From the NCBI GenBank assembly GCA_002391675.1, contig DGFM01000007.1, positions 26,018 through 77,003 of the forward strand: a stretch of DNA of 50,986 nucleotides, written 5' to 3'. The number at the start of each line of letters is the position of its first letter. Position 1 is the first letter of the stretch. Made by a program: the position numbers and the translations under genes. The DNA comes from Cloacimonetes bacterium UBA3900. GTDB lineage: Bacteria > Cloacimonadota > Cloacimonadia > Cloacimonadales > Cloacimonadaceae. Below are positions 6,983-15,325 of the stretch, piece by piece. The notes beneath the pieces were generated by a model that was given only the letters and a program-made list of their open reading frames with translations, ran no database searches and had not been told where the DNA came from.

Positions 6983-8353
6983 TTGCAAAGCAAAAAGATG
7001 AGAAAACACATTGTCTCCATAGTTGGCCGCCCGAATGTGGGCAAGTCTACGTTGTTCAATCGCTTGTGCCGCAAGCGTTCAGCGATCGTGGATTTTGAGG
7101 CCGGCATCACGCGTGACCGCAAGTATGAAGAAGTTGAAGAAGGCGGTAAGGTGTTCATTTTGGTGGACACCGGGGGCATTGTGTGCGATAGCAATGAGGC
7201 CATGGACAAGATTATCCGTGACCAGGCGCTGTTGGCCATTCAGGAAAGCGATCTGATATTGTTTTTGGTGGATGCTCAGACGGGTACCACAGACCTGGAT
7301 ATGGCGATCGCCAAGATTCTTTATCCGCACAGGGATAAGGTGATTTTGGTGGCCAACAAGGCAGACAACGAGAAGTATGAGTGGGAAATCTTTGATTTTC
7401 TGCAGCTTGGCTTTGGTGATGCTTTCCCCATTTCTGCGATTCAGGGCAGAAACACCTACTCTTTGGTGGATGAGATTTTGAGGTTGATTCCGGAAACTGC
7501 GGATGTGGATTATGAAAAGGAAGAAGATGCCGTCACGCGCATCGCCGTGGTGGGTAAGCCCAATGTGGGCAAGAGCTCGATCGTAAATTTGCTTTTGGGC
7601 GAGGAGAAACAGATCGTTACCGACATCCCGGGCACCACCAGAGACAGCATAGACACGCCCTTCCGCTATCATGGCAAGGATTATATCCTGGTGGATACGG
7701 CGGGCCTGCGACGCAAGACCAAGGTGGAATATGGCGTGGAGTATTTCAGCACCATGCGCAGCATCGAGAGTGTGGACAGGAGTGACATGGTGGTTTTGGT
7801 GATCGCTGCAGACGAGCCCATCTCTCAGCAGGATGTGAAGATAGCCTCCTATGCCAAGCGGCGTTTGAAAGAGATCATGGTGGTATTTAACAAATGGGAT
7901 CTGGTGAAAAAGGACACGCACACTGCGGGACGCTATATCGCCGATCTGCATAGAGAAATGCCCTTCTTGCAGTTTGCGCCGGTGCAATTTATCTCGGCCA
8001 AGACGCATCAGCGCATCAACCGCATCATGGAGACCCTGGTGAAGATAGAGGAGGAGGCGCAGAAACGCATTCCCACCAGCGAGTTGAACCGCTTTATGGA
8101 GATGGTGATCGGGCGCAAGGCACCCACACATCCCACGGGCAAGCACGTGAAGATTTATTATATGACTCAGGCTTCGATCAAGCCTCCCACCTTTGTGTTT
8201 TTCTGCAATAAAGCCAGCCTGATCACCGAGAATTACAGGCGCTTTTTACACAATCAGATCAGGGAGATATTTGTCTTTGAGGGTGTGAGCATCCGCCTGA
8301 TCTTCAAGGGTAAGAGCGATCCCGGTTTTGAGGAGCAATATGTGCACGACTGA
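6983..8353 (+). CDS. Ribosome biogenesis GTPase Der (EngA)
   Basis: A tandem GTPase needed for 50S subunit maturation. Two complete G domains are visible. The first has GRPNVGKS (about residue 15) and VDTGG. The second has GKPNVGKS (about 191), DIPGTTRDS, VDTAG and FNKWD. The C-terminal KH-like domain ends with IRLIFKGKSDP. At 456 residues it is of normal length. The TTG at 6983 has AAGGAAGG 3-8 bases upstream; the ATG at 6998 gives the usual family N-terminus (MRKHIVSIVGRPN) but is 17 bases from that site, so the start is uncertain by five codons. It is the first gene of the overlapping operon and overlaps plsY by 14 bp. Confidence 0.97.
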   Translation: MQSKKMRKHIVSIVGRPNVGKSTLFNRLCRKRSAIVDFEAGITRDRKYEEVEEGGKVFILVDTGGIVCDSNEAMDKIIRDQALLAIQESDLILFLVDAQTGTTDLDMAIAKILYPHRDKVILVANKADNEKYEWEIFDFLQLGFGDAFPISAIQGRNTYSLVDEILRLIPETADVDYEKEEDAVTRIAVVGKPNVGKSSIVNLLLGEEKQIVTDIPGTTRDSIDTPFRYHGKDYILVDTAGLRRKTKVEYGVEYFSTMRSIESVDRSDMVVLVIAADEPISQQDVKIASYAKRRLKEIMVVFNKWDLVKKDTHTAGRYIADLHREMPFLQFAPVQFISAKTHQRINRIMETLVKIEEEAQKRIPTSELNRFMEMVIGRKAPTHPTGKHVKIYYMTQASIKPPTFVFFCNKASLITENYRRFLHNQIREIFVFEGVSIRLIFKGKSDPGFEEQYVHD

Positions 8354-8978
8354 TTTTTGCCTCTGTCCGGCGTGGGTGATTGCGATTGCCTATCTGATCG
8401 GCAGCATCCCTTTTGGCTGGCTGATGGGTAAGCTGGTTTTTGGTGAGGACATCCGGCAGAGTGGCAGCGGTAATATCGGTGCCACCAATGCCTTGCGCCG
8501 TTTTGGCACGGGTGCGGGGATCATTGTCTTGCTGCTGGATTTGGGTAAAGGCCTGTTGGTGATGTATTTGGCGGGCAGATACCTGGAGCCGCAGAGCCTC
8601 GAATATACGCTGGCGGCTGCTTTTGTGATTTTGGGGCATATCTATCCCATTTGGCTGGGTTTCAAGGGTGGTAAGGGCGTAGCTACGGCGGCGGGCGCTT
8701 TTGTGATGATTGCGCCTCTGCCTCTGTTGATCGCTCTGCTGGCCTTTATCATCACGGTGGTCGTCAGCAGATATGTGTCTCTGGGCTCGATCATAGCCGC
8801 TCTCACGCTGCTGGTCAGCATGGGTATCTATCACCTCTTCAGGCCAATGCACTATTCGATGTTGATTTTGGTAGCGCTGTTAGTGAGCCTGGTGATCTAT
8901 AAACACAAAACAAATATCAAAAGATTGGTGCGGGGCGAGGAACACCGCATCACTTTCAGCAAAAAAGGAAGCCAATAA
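8340..8978 (+). CDS. Glycerol-3-phosphate acyltransferase PlsY
   Basis: A membrane enzyme that moves an acyl group from acyl-phosphate to glycerol-3-phosphate, the first step of phospholipid synthesis. Its 212 residues hold five or so hydrophobic segments and the three PlsY motifs: GSIPFGWLMGK followed by SGSGNIGATNALR, then GFKGGKGVATAAG, then RYVSLGS. ATG 8340 has AGGAG at 8331-8335 and overlaps the end of der. An upstream TTG would add only four residues. The stop codon overlaps the purF start (TAATG), suggesting coupled translation. The partner PlsX is not in this window. Confidence 0.95.
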   Translation: MCTTDFCLCPAWVIAIAYLIGSIPFGWLMGKLVFGEDIRQSGSGNIGATNALRRFGTGAGIIVLLLDLGKGLLVMYLAGRYLEPQSLEYTLAAAFVILGHIYPIWLGFKGGKGVATAAGAFVMIAPLPLLIALLAFIITVVVSRYVSLGSIIAALTLLVSMGIYHLFRPMHYSMLILVALLVSLVIYKHKTNIKRLVRGEEHRITFSKKGSQ

Positions 8979-10351
8979 TGTGCGGAATCATCGGCGTTTT
9001 CGGCAATCCCAATGCGGCAAAACTGGCTGCGATCGGGATGTTTGCCGAGCAGCATAGAGGGCAGGAGAGCTGTGGCATGGCGGTGAGCGATGGACACGTG
9101 ATCCGCCTGCACAAGCGCTTGGGTTTGGTGAAGGAAGTGTTTACGGAGCAGGTTTTATCGCGCCTGCCGGGCTCCATCGCCATCGGGCACGTGCGCTATC
9201 CCACCACGGGCAGCGCCACGGAATTCAATTCCCAGCCGCATCTGTTGGAGACGCTGTTTGGGCCCTCTCATGCGCTGGCATCCAATGGCGATGTGGTAAA
9301 TTACGTTTCCATGCGCAAGAAGCTGGAAGCGGAGGGCGTGTTTTTCAATAGCGACAACGACGCCGAGCTGCTCCTGCGTTATATCGCCTGGCAGATGCAA
9401 AAAAACGACTACAGCATCACGGAAGCCATCCGCATGATGATGAAAGATGTGAAGGGTGCCTATTCCGCCGTGTTTATGATAAGGGATGCGCTCTATATGT
9501 TCCGCGATCCGCTGAATATGCGGCCCATGGTGTGGAGCAAGATGGAAGACGGAACCACGGTGGTGGCCTCGGAAAGCTGTGCGCTTACCACTCTGGGTAT
9601 GCATGAATTTAAGGAAGTGCCCGCCGCGGGAATCATCCGCGTGAATAAAAACGGCATCACTATCGTGGAAAACGATCCCAACCTCTTCAGAACCACGCGT
9701 GAGGTGCGTCACTGCATCTTTGAACACGTCTATTTCTCGAGGCCGGACAGCCATCACTTCGACGAAAACGTCTATGAGGTGAGGCAGGCTATCGGGGCGA
9801 AATTGGCGGCGCAGGATGAGGGTTTGGAGGTGGATTTGGTGGTTCCCGTGCCGGATTCATCAAACTTCATCGCTCAGGGTTATGCCAATTATAAAGGTCT
9901 GCCGATGGCTCTGGGCCTGATCCGCAACCACTATGTGGGACGCAGCTTCATCAAGCCGAGCCAGCGATACAGAGTGGAGAGCGTGAGGCAAAAGTATAAT
10001 GTGTTGCCCAATTTCTTCAAAGACAAGAAGGTGGTATTGGTGGACGACTCGATTGTGAGAGGCACGACTATCGGCATGATCGTGAGGCTGCTGCGTGAGG
10101 CGGGAGCGAGCGAGGTGCATCTGCGCATCGGTTCTCCTCAGGTGAAGCACAGCTGCTATTATGGCATCGACACGCCGGATGAAAGCGAGCTGGTGGCCAA
10201 TAGATTGAGCATAGATGAGATCACGAAAGCGAGCCAGGCAGATAGCCTCAAACATATCAGCATTGCAGAATTGCGCCAGTGTGTGCGCTTGCCGGATCAT
10301 TACTGTTATGCCTGCTTTAACGGGCAATATCCCCTGGAGGTGGAAGAATGA
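8978..10351 (+). CDS. Amidophosphoribosyltransferase PurF
   Basis: It catalyses the first committed step of purine synthesis, glutamine plus PRPP to phosphoribosylamine. The chain starts MCGIIGVFGN, so Cys2 becomes the nucleophile after Met removal and there is no propeptide. The PRPP-binding loop is VVLVDDSIVRGTT (about residues 351-363). Cysteines at about 246, 393, 443 and 446 (in RHCIFEH, HSCYYG and CYACFNG) match the 4Fe-4S ligands of the Bacillus-type enzyme, which suits an anaerobe. Length (457 aa) is normal. It overlaps both plsY and the next gene (ATGA). No other purine gene is adjacent. Confidence 0.97.
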   Translation: MCGIIGVFGNPNAAKLAAIGMFAEQHRGQESCGMAVSDGHVIRLHKRLGLVKEVFTEQVLSRLPGSIAIGHVRYPTTGSATEFNSQPHLLETLFGPSHALASNGDVVNYVSMRKKLEAEGVFFNSDNDAELLLRYIAWQMQKNDYSITEAIRMMMKDVKGAYSAVFMIRDALYMFRDPLNMRPMVWSKMEDGTTVVASESCALTTLGMHEFKEVPAAGIIRVNKNGITIVENDPNLFRTTREVRHCIFEHVYFSRPDSHHFDENVYEVRQAIGAKLAAQDEGLEVDLVVPVPDSSNFIAQGYANYKGLPMALGLIRNHYVGRSFIKPSQRYRVESVRQKYNVLPNFFKDKKVVLVDDSIVRGTTIGMIVRLLREAGASEVHLRIGSPQVKHSCYYGIDTPDESELVANRLSIDEITKASQADSLKHISIAELRQCVRLPDHYCYACFNGQYPLEVEE

Positions 10352-11307
10352 ACAACCTTAGCTGTGATCCCTTTGACAGCAAGAAGATCATGGTGTTGGG
10401 AGACATCATGCTGGATCACTATATCTGGGGCAGCGTGGAGCGGATTTCACCGGAAGCGCCCGTGCCCGTCCTGGAGGTGAAAAGGGAAGAATACAGGTTG
10501 GGCGGTGCGGCCAATGTGGCGCTCAATATCAAGACTCTGGGCGCAGAAGTGGTGCTCATCGGCGTTTGTGGCGACGACGACAACGGCGCTCAACTCAAAG
10601 AGACGCTGAACTCGCATGGCATCGGCACCGAAGGATTGGTGGAGGTAAAAGGCAGGCTCAGCACGCTCAAGACGCGCATCTCCAGCCACAATCAGCAGAT
10701 CGTGAGGGTGGATTATGAACAGACCGACCCCGTGGACGCAGAAGTTACAGCTGAGCTGGAAGCCATGATTTTGAAATATATAGATTCCTGCGATGCACTG
10801 ATCATCGAGGATTATGATAAAGGCGTGATGACGCAAAGGCTGATCAAAGCGTGCCGCGAGCTGGCGGAACGTGGCGTCATCGTGGCCGTGGACCCCAAGA
10901 AGAGAAACTTTATGGATTATGGCGGCGTCACCATCTTCAAGCCCAATTTCAAGGAGTTTGAGGAGGGTATGAACCGGAAATTTGCCGATACTCCCGACTT
11001 TTTGGAGGCGGCTCAGCGATTCAGAGAAGAGCAGGGGTTCAGGTATCTGGTGGTAACCAGGGGTGCCAAGGGGATGTTTCTCTTTGATGAGAAGAATACC
11101 CTGCACTTTGAAGCGAAGGCCAGGGAGGTTTTTGATGTATCCGGCGCCGGCGATACGGTGATCAGCGTGCTCACTTTGGCTCATGCCTGTGGTTTGGATA
11201 TGGTAAATGCCACAGCTTGGGCCCGCAATGCGGCTTCCGTGGTTTGCGGCAAGCTGGGAACATCGACTTTGACCGAAGCCGAACTGATGGAGACTTTGGA
11301 TGATTAA
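10348..11307 (+). CDS. D-glycero-beta-D-manno-heptose-7-phosphate kinase (RfaE domain I)
   Basis: A PfkB-family sugar kinase of 319 residues that makes the 1,7-bisphosphate used for ADP-heptose, an LPS inner-core precursor. Visible features are LGDIMLDHYIWG at the N-terminus, RLGGAANVALN for substrate binding, VDPKKRN and the PfkB signature VSGAGDTV (about residues 264-271). In E. coli the kinase and adenylyltransferase are fused as HldE. Here they are two genes overlapping by 8 bp, as in many other phyla. The start overlaps the purF stop. Confidence 0.93.
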   Translation: MNNLSCDPFDSKKIMVLGDIMLDHYIWGSVERISPEAPVPVLEVKREEYRLGGAANVALNIKTLGAEVVLIGVCGDDDNGAQLKETLNSHGIGTEGLVEVKGRLSTLKTRISSHNQQIVRVDYEQTDPVDAEVTAELEAMILKYIDSCDALIIEDYDKGVMTQRLIKACRELAERGVIVAVDPKKRNFMDYGGVTIFKPNFKEFEEGMNRKFADTPDFLEAAQRFREEQGFRYLVVTRGAKGMFLFDEKNTLHFEAKAREVFDVSGAGDTVISVLTLAHACGLDMVNATAWARNAASVVCGKLGTSTLTEAELMETLDD

Positions 11308-11779
11308 AGCAAAGATAGTGCCGTGGGAATGCGTGCAGACCAAGCGTCCTGCCTTCAAGGAGCTGGGCTGGAAGGTGGTGTTTACCAATGGCTGTTTTGA
11401 TCTGATGCATGCGGGTCATGCTCAGTATCTGCAAGCGGCCAAAGCCTTGGGCGACGTCTTGGTCGTGGGTTTAAACTCCGACGAGAGCGTGAGAAGGATC
11501 AAGGGCAGCTCGAGGCCCATCATAGATCAGGAAAACCGTGCTTTCATGCTGGCCGCCTTGTCCAGCGTGGATTATGTGGTGATCTTTGAAGAAGATACGC
11601 CTTTGGAACTGATCAAATTTATCAGGCCCGATGTGCTGGTGAAAGGCGGAGATTGGGCTGAAAGTGAGATCGTGGGCGCGGATATAGTGAAGCAAGATGG
11701 TGGACAGGTCTACAGTCTGCCGCTGCGCGAAGGGCTTTCTTCCAGCAAGATCATCGAGAAGATATTGGGGCAGGCGTGA
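11300..11779 (+). CDS. D-glycero-beta-D-manno-heptose 1-phosphate adenylyltransferase (RfaE domain II)
   Basis: A 159-residue nucleotidyltransferase of the cytidylyltransferase-like fold that forms ADP-heptose. The signature FTNGCFDLMHAGHAQYL carries the HxGH nucleotide-binding motif, followed by VGLNSDESVRRIKG. SSSKII near the C-terminus matches the ISSTxI-type motif. It lies directly downstream of the heptose kinase, so the two reactions flanking GmhB are encoded together; gmhA and gmhB are not in view. It implies an LPS with heptose. Confidence 0.94.
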   Translation: MIKAKIVPWECVQTKRPAFKELGWKVVFTNGCFDLMHAGHAQYLQAAKALGDVLVVGLNSDESVRRIKGSSRPIIDQENRAFMLAALSSVDYVVIFEEDTPLELIKFIRPDVLVKGGDWAESEIVGADIVKQDGGQVYSLPLREGLSSSKIIEKILGQA

Positions 11780-12204
11780 GCGAAGAAAGACAAGATGCCG
11801 ATCTGGGCAAAGTGATTGCGGTGGAAGGTTCTGCCTATCGGGTGGAGCTGATCAGAAGCGAGGCTTGCGGCGCTTGCTCTTTGAAGGGTTTATGTTTCAA
11901 AAAGGACGAGCCCACCGTGTTTGAGCTGGAAAGCGAGCTTTCATTTCAGGTGGGTGATATTGTGAGGCTGGAGATCGCTCCCGCGGGCAGAGTGGCTTCT
12001 GCGCTGATAATCTTTGGGCTGCCGCTGCTTTTGCTCTTTGTAGTCTTTCTGTTGGTGAGGCCCTATTTCAGCGAGATCGTGAGCATCCTGATCAGCTTTG
12101 CCGCCACGGCATTCAGCTTTGTCATCATCGGGTGGGTAGATAAACGCTATGGAAACAGATTGAAAGTAGAAATTGGAGAATTGCATGATTATCCACATGA
12201 ATGA
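11776..12204 (+). CDS. RseC/MucC-family membrane protein
   Basis: A 142-residue protein with an N-terminal cysteine-containing domain (ACGACSLKGLCF, about residues 32-45) and two predicted transmembrane helices (about 75-97 and 100-119). This matches the RseC/MucC family, whose E. coli member is part of the SoxR-reducing system and modulates sigma-E signalling, and which is often encoded near Rnf complexes. No rnf or soxR gene is in the window. It starts with GTG overlapping the previous stop (GTGA) and overlaps folB by 20 bp. Confidence 0.82.
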   Translation: MSEERQDADLGKVIAVEGSAYRVELIRSEACGACSLKGLCFKKDEPTVFELESELSFQVGDIVRLEIAPAGRVASALIIFGLPLLLLFVVFLLVRPYFSEIVSILISFAATAFSFVIIGWVDKRYGNRLKVEIGELHDYPHE

Positions 12205-12541
12205 GATGGTATTCTATGGTTATCACGGCGTTCACGACGAGGAACGCAGCCTGGGTCAGCGCTTTGTGGTAAGTGTCAGCCTCTTTACAGACCCCGCTAA
12301 AGACGCAGCCATCAAGCATTTGAACGACACGGTGGACTATACCAAGGTCTATGATGACATCCGTGAGATCATGGAGAGTCAGCAGTTTCAGCTTTTGGAG
12401 GTGTGTGCGAATACGCTTGCGGAAAGGCTGTTAACGAGTTATCCTTTATTAACACGGGTGAAAATAAACATCCAAAAGCCGTCGGTTCCCATCGTGGGTA
12501 TCCTGAGCAGCGTGGAGGTGGAGCTGTGCCGCGACCGCTGA
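12185..12541 (+). CDS. Dihydroneopterin aldolase FolB
   Basis: It converts dihydroneopterin to 6-hydroxymethyl-dihydropterin in folate synthesis. The 118-residue chain has the family features MVFYGYHGVHDEER near the N-terminus, DYTKVYDDI, the active-site segment LLEVCANTLAERLL and KPSVPIVG near the end. ATG 12185 follows GGAG at about 12175; an upstream TTG at 12173 is less likely. It overlaps the RseC-like gene and folK, the next enzyme in the pathway. Confidence 0.93.
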   Translation: MIIHMNEMVFYGYHGVHDEERSLGQRFVVSVSLFTDPAKDAAIKHLNDTVDYTKVYDDIREIMESQQFQLLEVCANTLAERLLTSYPLLTRVKINIQKPSVPIVGILSSVEVELCRDR

Positions 12542-13008
12542 AGACCGCCTGGTTGAGCTTGGGCAGCAATTTGGGCAATCCCAGAGAGCAGCTGAGCGAA
12601 GCCTGCCGGAGGCTTCAGGCAAGCGGTGTGCAGATTTCCAAGAGCTCCTCGATGTTGGAAAGCAAGCCTTGGGGCAAGACGGATCAGCCGGATTTTGTGA
12701 ATCAGGTATTGAAGGTGGAGACGAGCCTGGGGCCGTTTGAGCTTTTGAACCTGATCCATGAGATAGAAGACGCTATGGGCAGAGTGAGAACGGAGCTCTG
12801 GGGCCCGCGCCTCATAGATGTTGACATCCTCTTTTATGAGGAGACCATCATGGATACGCCGCAGCTCACTTTGCCGCATCCCTACGTGCATCTGCGCCGG
12901 TTTTGTCTGGAGCTGCTCTGTGAGCTGGAGCCGGAATTGGTGCATCCCGTATTGAAACAAACTATGAAAGAAATAAACGAAGCATTGAAGCAAAAGGAGG
13001 AAAGTTGA
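12526..13008 (+). CDS. HPPK, 2-amino-4-hydroxy-6-hydroxymethyldihydropteridine diphosphokinase FolK
   Basis: It pyrophosphorylates hydroxymethyl-dihydropterin, the step after FolB. The family start AWLSLGSNLGNPREQL and the signatures GPRLIDVDILFYE and LPHPYVHLRRF are present. GTG 12526, preceded by GGAGGTGGAG, gives a 160-residue product of normal length. In the same frame the DNA is open further upstream to 12403, but that part lies inside folB and has no family match. The order folB-folK, with folC elsewhere in this window, gives part of a folate pathway. Confidence 0.93.
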   Translation: MPRPLKTAWLSLGSNLGNPREQLSEACRRLQASGVQISKSSSMLESKPWGKTDQPDFVNQVLKVETSLGPFELLNLIHEIEDAMGRVRTELWGPRLIDVDILFYEETIMDTPQLTLPHPYVHLRRFCLELLCELEPELVHPVLKQTMKEINEALKQKEES

Positions 13009-14021
13009 GAAACCTCTCTGCCATCATCCTGGCTGCCGGCAAGGGTAGCAGGATGAAATCCAACAAAGCCAAGGTGACCTTCCCCCTGGCGGGAAAGTCC
13101 ATGGTGCAAAGGGTGGTGGATACCGCTTTGAAGGTGGATTGCAGCAAGATCGCCGTCATCGTGGGCTTTCAAAAGCAAAGCGTGATTGATTGCATCACAC
13201 CCGACGAGCGTCTGGAATATGTGGAACAGACAGAACAATTGGGCACGGGGCACGCCGTGATGTGTGCCAAAGATGCCTTTGAAGGCTTGGATACAGACGT
13301 GCTCATCCTGTGTGGAGATGTGCCGCTTTTGAGCGCTGAGACGCTGAAAAACCTGGTGAAAGTGCACAGGGAAAGCGGGGCATCCTGCACCCTGCTCACC
13401 GCTTTTTTGGACGATGCGGGCAGATATGGACGCATCCTCAGGGATGAGGACGGCCAAATATCCGGCATCGTGGAATATAAGGACGCCACCGAAGCGCAAC
13501 GCGCCATCAAAGAATGGAATACAGGCATCTATTGCTTTAACAGCAGGGATATGTTCGACGCCTTGAGCAAGGTCTCAAACACCAACGAACAAAACGAATA
13601 TTACCTCACCGATACCCTGGCGCTGCTGCGCGCTGCGGGCAAAAAGGTGAGCTCCATCGTGTTGGAAGACCTCAATGAAGTGACGGGCGTGAATTCTCAG
13701 GCGCAATTGGCGCGGCTGGAAGACGAATTCATTGCGCAGGTAAGAGAAGCCTGGATGCAGGAGGGAGTGCTGATGCACCTTCCCGAAACCATCTACATCG
13801 AAGACAGTGTGGTATTGGAATCCGACGTGGAGATCGGCCCCTGTTGCGTGATCAAAGGCAGGAGCGTGATCGCTTCCGGCAGTAAAATCGGGCCCACCTG
13901 CCTGATAGATAACAGCAGCATCGGCGCCAATTGCAAACTCAAAGGCCAAAATATCCTCATCAATGCGCTGCTGGACGACGATGGCAGCATGGGTTATGCC
14001 AAACGGATCATCAACGACTGA
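13005..14021 (+). CDS. GlmU-like sugar nucleotidyltransferase with a short left-handed beta-helix
   Basis: It resembles the UDP-GlcNAc pyrophosphorylase half of GlmU. LAAGKGSRMKS, KVTFPLAGKSM, EQLGTGHAVM and LCGDVPLLS are all in place, followed by VEYKDATEAQ, NTGIYCF and NEYYLTD. At 338 residues it is about 110 shorter than GlmU. The beta-helix begins (about residue 262, IEDSVVLESDVEIGP) but stops after a few turns, so the acetyltransferase active-site region is absent. The acetyl step would need another enzyme. Start is TTG after AAGGAGG and overlaps the folK stop. Substrate is inferred from motifs only. Confidence 0.85.
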   Translation: MRNLSAIILAAGKGSRMKSNKAKVTFPLAGKSMVQRVVDTALKVDCSKIAVIVGFQKQSVIDCITPDERLEYVEQTEQLGTGHAVMCAKDAFEGLDTDVLILCGDVPLLSAETLKNLVKVHRESGASCTLLTAFLDDAGRYGRILRDEDGQISGIVEYKDATEAQRAIKEWNTGIYCFNSRDMFDALSKVSNTNEQNEYYLTDTLALLRAAGKKVSSIVLEDLNEVTGVNSQAQLARLEDEFIAQVREAWMQEGVLMHLPETIYIEDSVVLESDVEIGPCCVIKGRSVIASGSKIGPTCLIDNSSIGANCKLKGQNILINALLDDDGSMGYAKRIIND

Positions 14022-14028
14022 GCGATAT

Positions 14029-14526
14029 ATGAGCAACAAGTATCTCTATTCACCCTGGCGCATAGATTATATCTTGGGCGAAAAGCCTGAGGATTGCGTG
14101 CTCTGCCGGTTTCAGCAGCCGGAGGCAGACCGGGAAAACCTGATCATCCACAGAGGTAAAACCGCCTACGTGATGCTCAACCGCTATCCTTACAACAACG
14201 GACATCTGATGATCGTGCCCTACGAACACAAGAGCAATCTCAACGACCTGAGCCTGGAATGCCTCAGCGAGATGATGGAGCTGGCGCAGGTGGGCGAGAG
14301 TGTGTTCAAGGAGGTCTACCGCTGCGAAGGCATGAATCTGGGCATGAACCTGGGCAAAGCCGCGGGTGCGGGAATAGATACGCATCTGCATTTGCACATC
14401 GTCCCCAGATGGATGGGAGATCACAACTTCATGAGCGTGATCGGCGGGGAGAGGGTGATCCCGGAATCGTTTGAACACAGCTATGCGCGGCTGAGCAAAG
14501 CCTTCAAGGAAAGGATCAGAAAGTAA
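14029..14526 (+). CDS. HIT-family nucleotide hydrolase/transferase
   Basis: A 165-residue histidine-triad protein. The triad H119-L-H121-L-H123 lies in THLHLHIVPRW, and a CxxC (CVLC, residues 23-26) probably binds zinc, as in the Ap4A phosphorylase/FHIT-like branch. NNGHLMIVPYEH is the usual N-terminal substrate region. Its precise substrate (a diadenosine polyphosphate or AMP conjugate) cannot be told from sequence. The ATG at 14029 is 7 bp after the glmU-like stop. The ribosome site is weak, so it may depend on coupling. Confidence 0.9.
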   Translation: MSNKYLYSPWRIDYILGEKPEDCVLCRFQQPEADRENLIIHRGKTAYVMLNRYPYNNGHLMIVPYEHKSNLNDLSLECLSEMMELAQVGESVFKEVYRCEGMNLGMNLGKAAGAGIDTHLHLHIVPRWMGDHNFMSVIGGERVIPESFEHSYARLSKAFKERIRK

Positions 14527-14982
14527 ATGATGGAAGCTAAGGAATCCAAACGCAAAAACACGATTCTCTGGGTGCTCTTTGCCCTGTTGGCGGTGCTGGC
14601 GGTGGTGGTTTCTCTGATCAATTTTGGCATCATCAAGCTCAAGGGTGAGAGGCAGGATCCGGAATCCAGATTGCCCGCGATCAAGGTGATCGTAGCCAAC
14701 GGTTGTGGCTATGAAAATCTGGCCAAGGATTACAGCAACTACATCGGCGATCTGAATATAGACGTGGTGCGGCTTGCAGATATGCCCAACCCCATCTACG
14801 ACAAAAGCATCATCGTGATGCTCTTTGAGGATCAGCAAGACCTGATGAGGCTGAAGAAAATGACCGGCATCCAGCACCATACTGTTGCCATCAAAGAAGA
14901 CGCAGACGCCCAGTTCATCATCATCCTGGGGCGTGATATATCAACAATCGAGAAAGATAAAGGAGGTAAATTTGGCAGATGA
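14527..14982 (+). CDS. Membrane-anchored protein with LytR C-terminal-type domain
   Basis: A 151-residue protein with a short basic cytoplasmic start, one transmembrane helix (about residues 13-34) and a periplasmic domain opening IKVIVANGCGYENLAKDY, which fits the LytR_C (VanW-associated/cell-envelope) domain. The domain often occurs alone in operons directly before rsfS, as here. Its role is not established. It starts at the base after the HIT stop codon (two adjacent ATGs, 14527 and 14530) and overlaps rsfS. Confidence 0.78.
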   Translation: MMEAKESKRKNTILWVLFALLAVLAVVVSLINFGIIKLKGERQDPESRLPAIKVIVANGCGYENLAKDYSNYIGDLNIDVVRLADMPNPIYDKSIIVMLFEDQQDLMRLKKMTGIQHHTVAIKEDADAQFIIILGRDISTIEKDKGGKFGR

Positions 14983-15325
14983 CGCCAAAGTTGCAGCCAT
15001 TTTGGAATGGCTCAAAGAAAAGAACGCTCTCAACATCAGCACCTACGATGTGAGCAAGACAAGTGGCTACACGGATGTGATCATCGTGTGTGAAGGACAA
15101 GCAGACCTTCACAATCAGGCCATAGCAAACCATCTACTGACCATGGCTCGAAACCACGGCATGAAAGTGATCAGCAAAGAGGGAATCGAGCATGGACACT
15201 GGATTTTGATAGATGTGGCGGACGTGATCGTGCATATCTTTTTAAACCAGACACGCCGTCATTACGATATTGACGAACTATTTGCCAAGGTGAGAGACCT
15301 CGATCCTGAAGGGATATCAAAATGA
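14972..15325 (+). CDS. Ribosome silencing factor RsfS
   Basis: A 117-residue protein that binds L14 on the 50S subunit and blocks subunit joining in poor conditions. Family features are AILEWLKEKNALNISTYDVS, YTDVIIVCEG, HGMKVISKEGIEHGHWILID and DVIVHIF with a final YDIDELF. TTG 14972 is chosen because AGGAGG lies at 14961-14966 with 5-base spacing and gives the usual family length. Overlaps LytR_C by 11 bp and argS by 4 bp (ATGA). Confidence 0.94.
   Translation: MADDAKVAAILEWLKEKNALNISTYDVSKTSGYTDVIIVCEGQADLHNQAIANHLLTMARNHGMKVISKEGIEHGHWILIDVADVIVHIFLNQTRRHYDIDELFAKVRDLDPEGISK

Noticed and set aside
12403..12525. Extended N-terminus for folK starting inside folB
   Set aside because: The extra 41 residues match no FolK sequence; GTG 12526 has a strong ribosome site and gives the family start.
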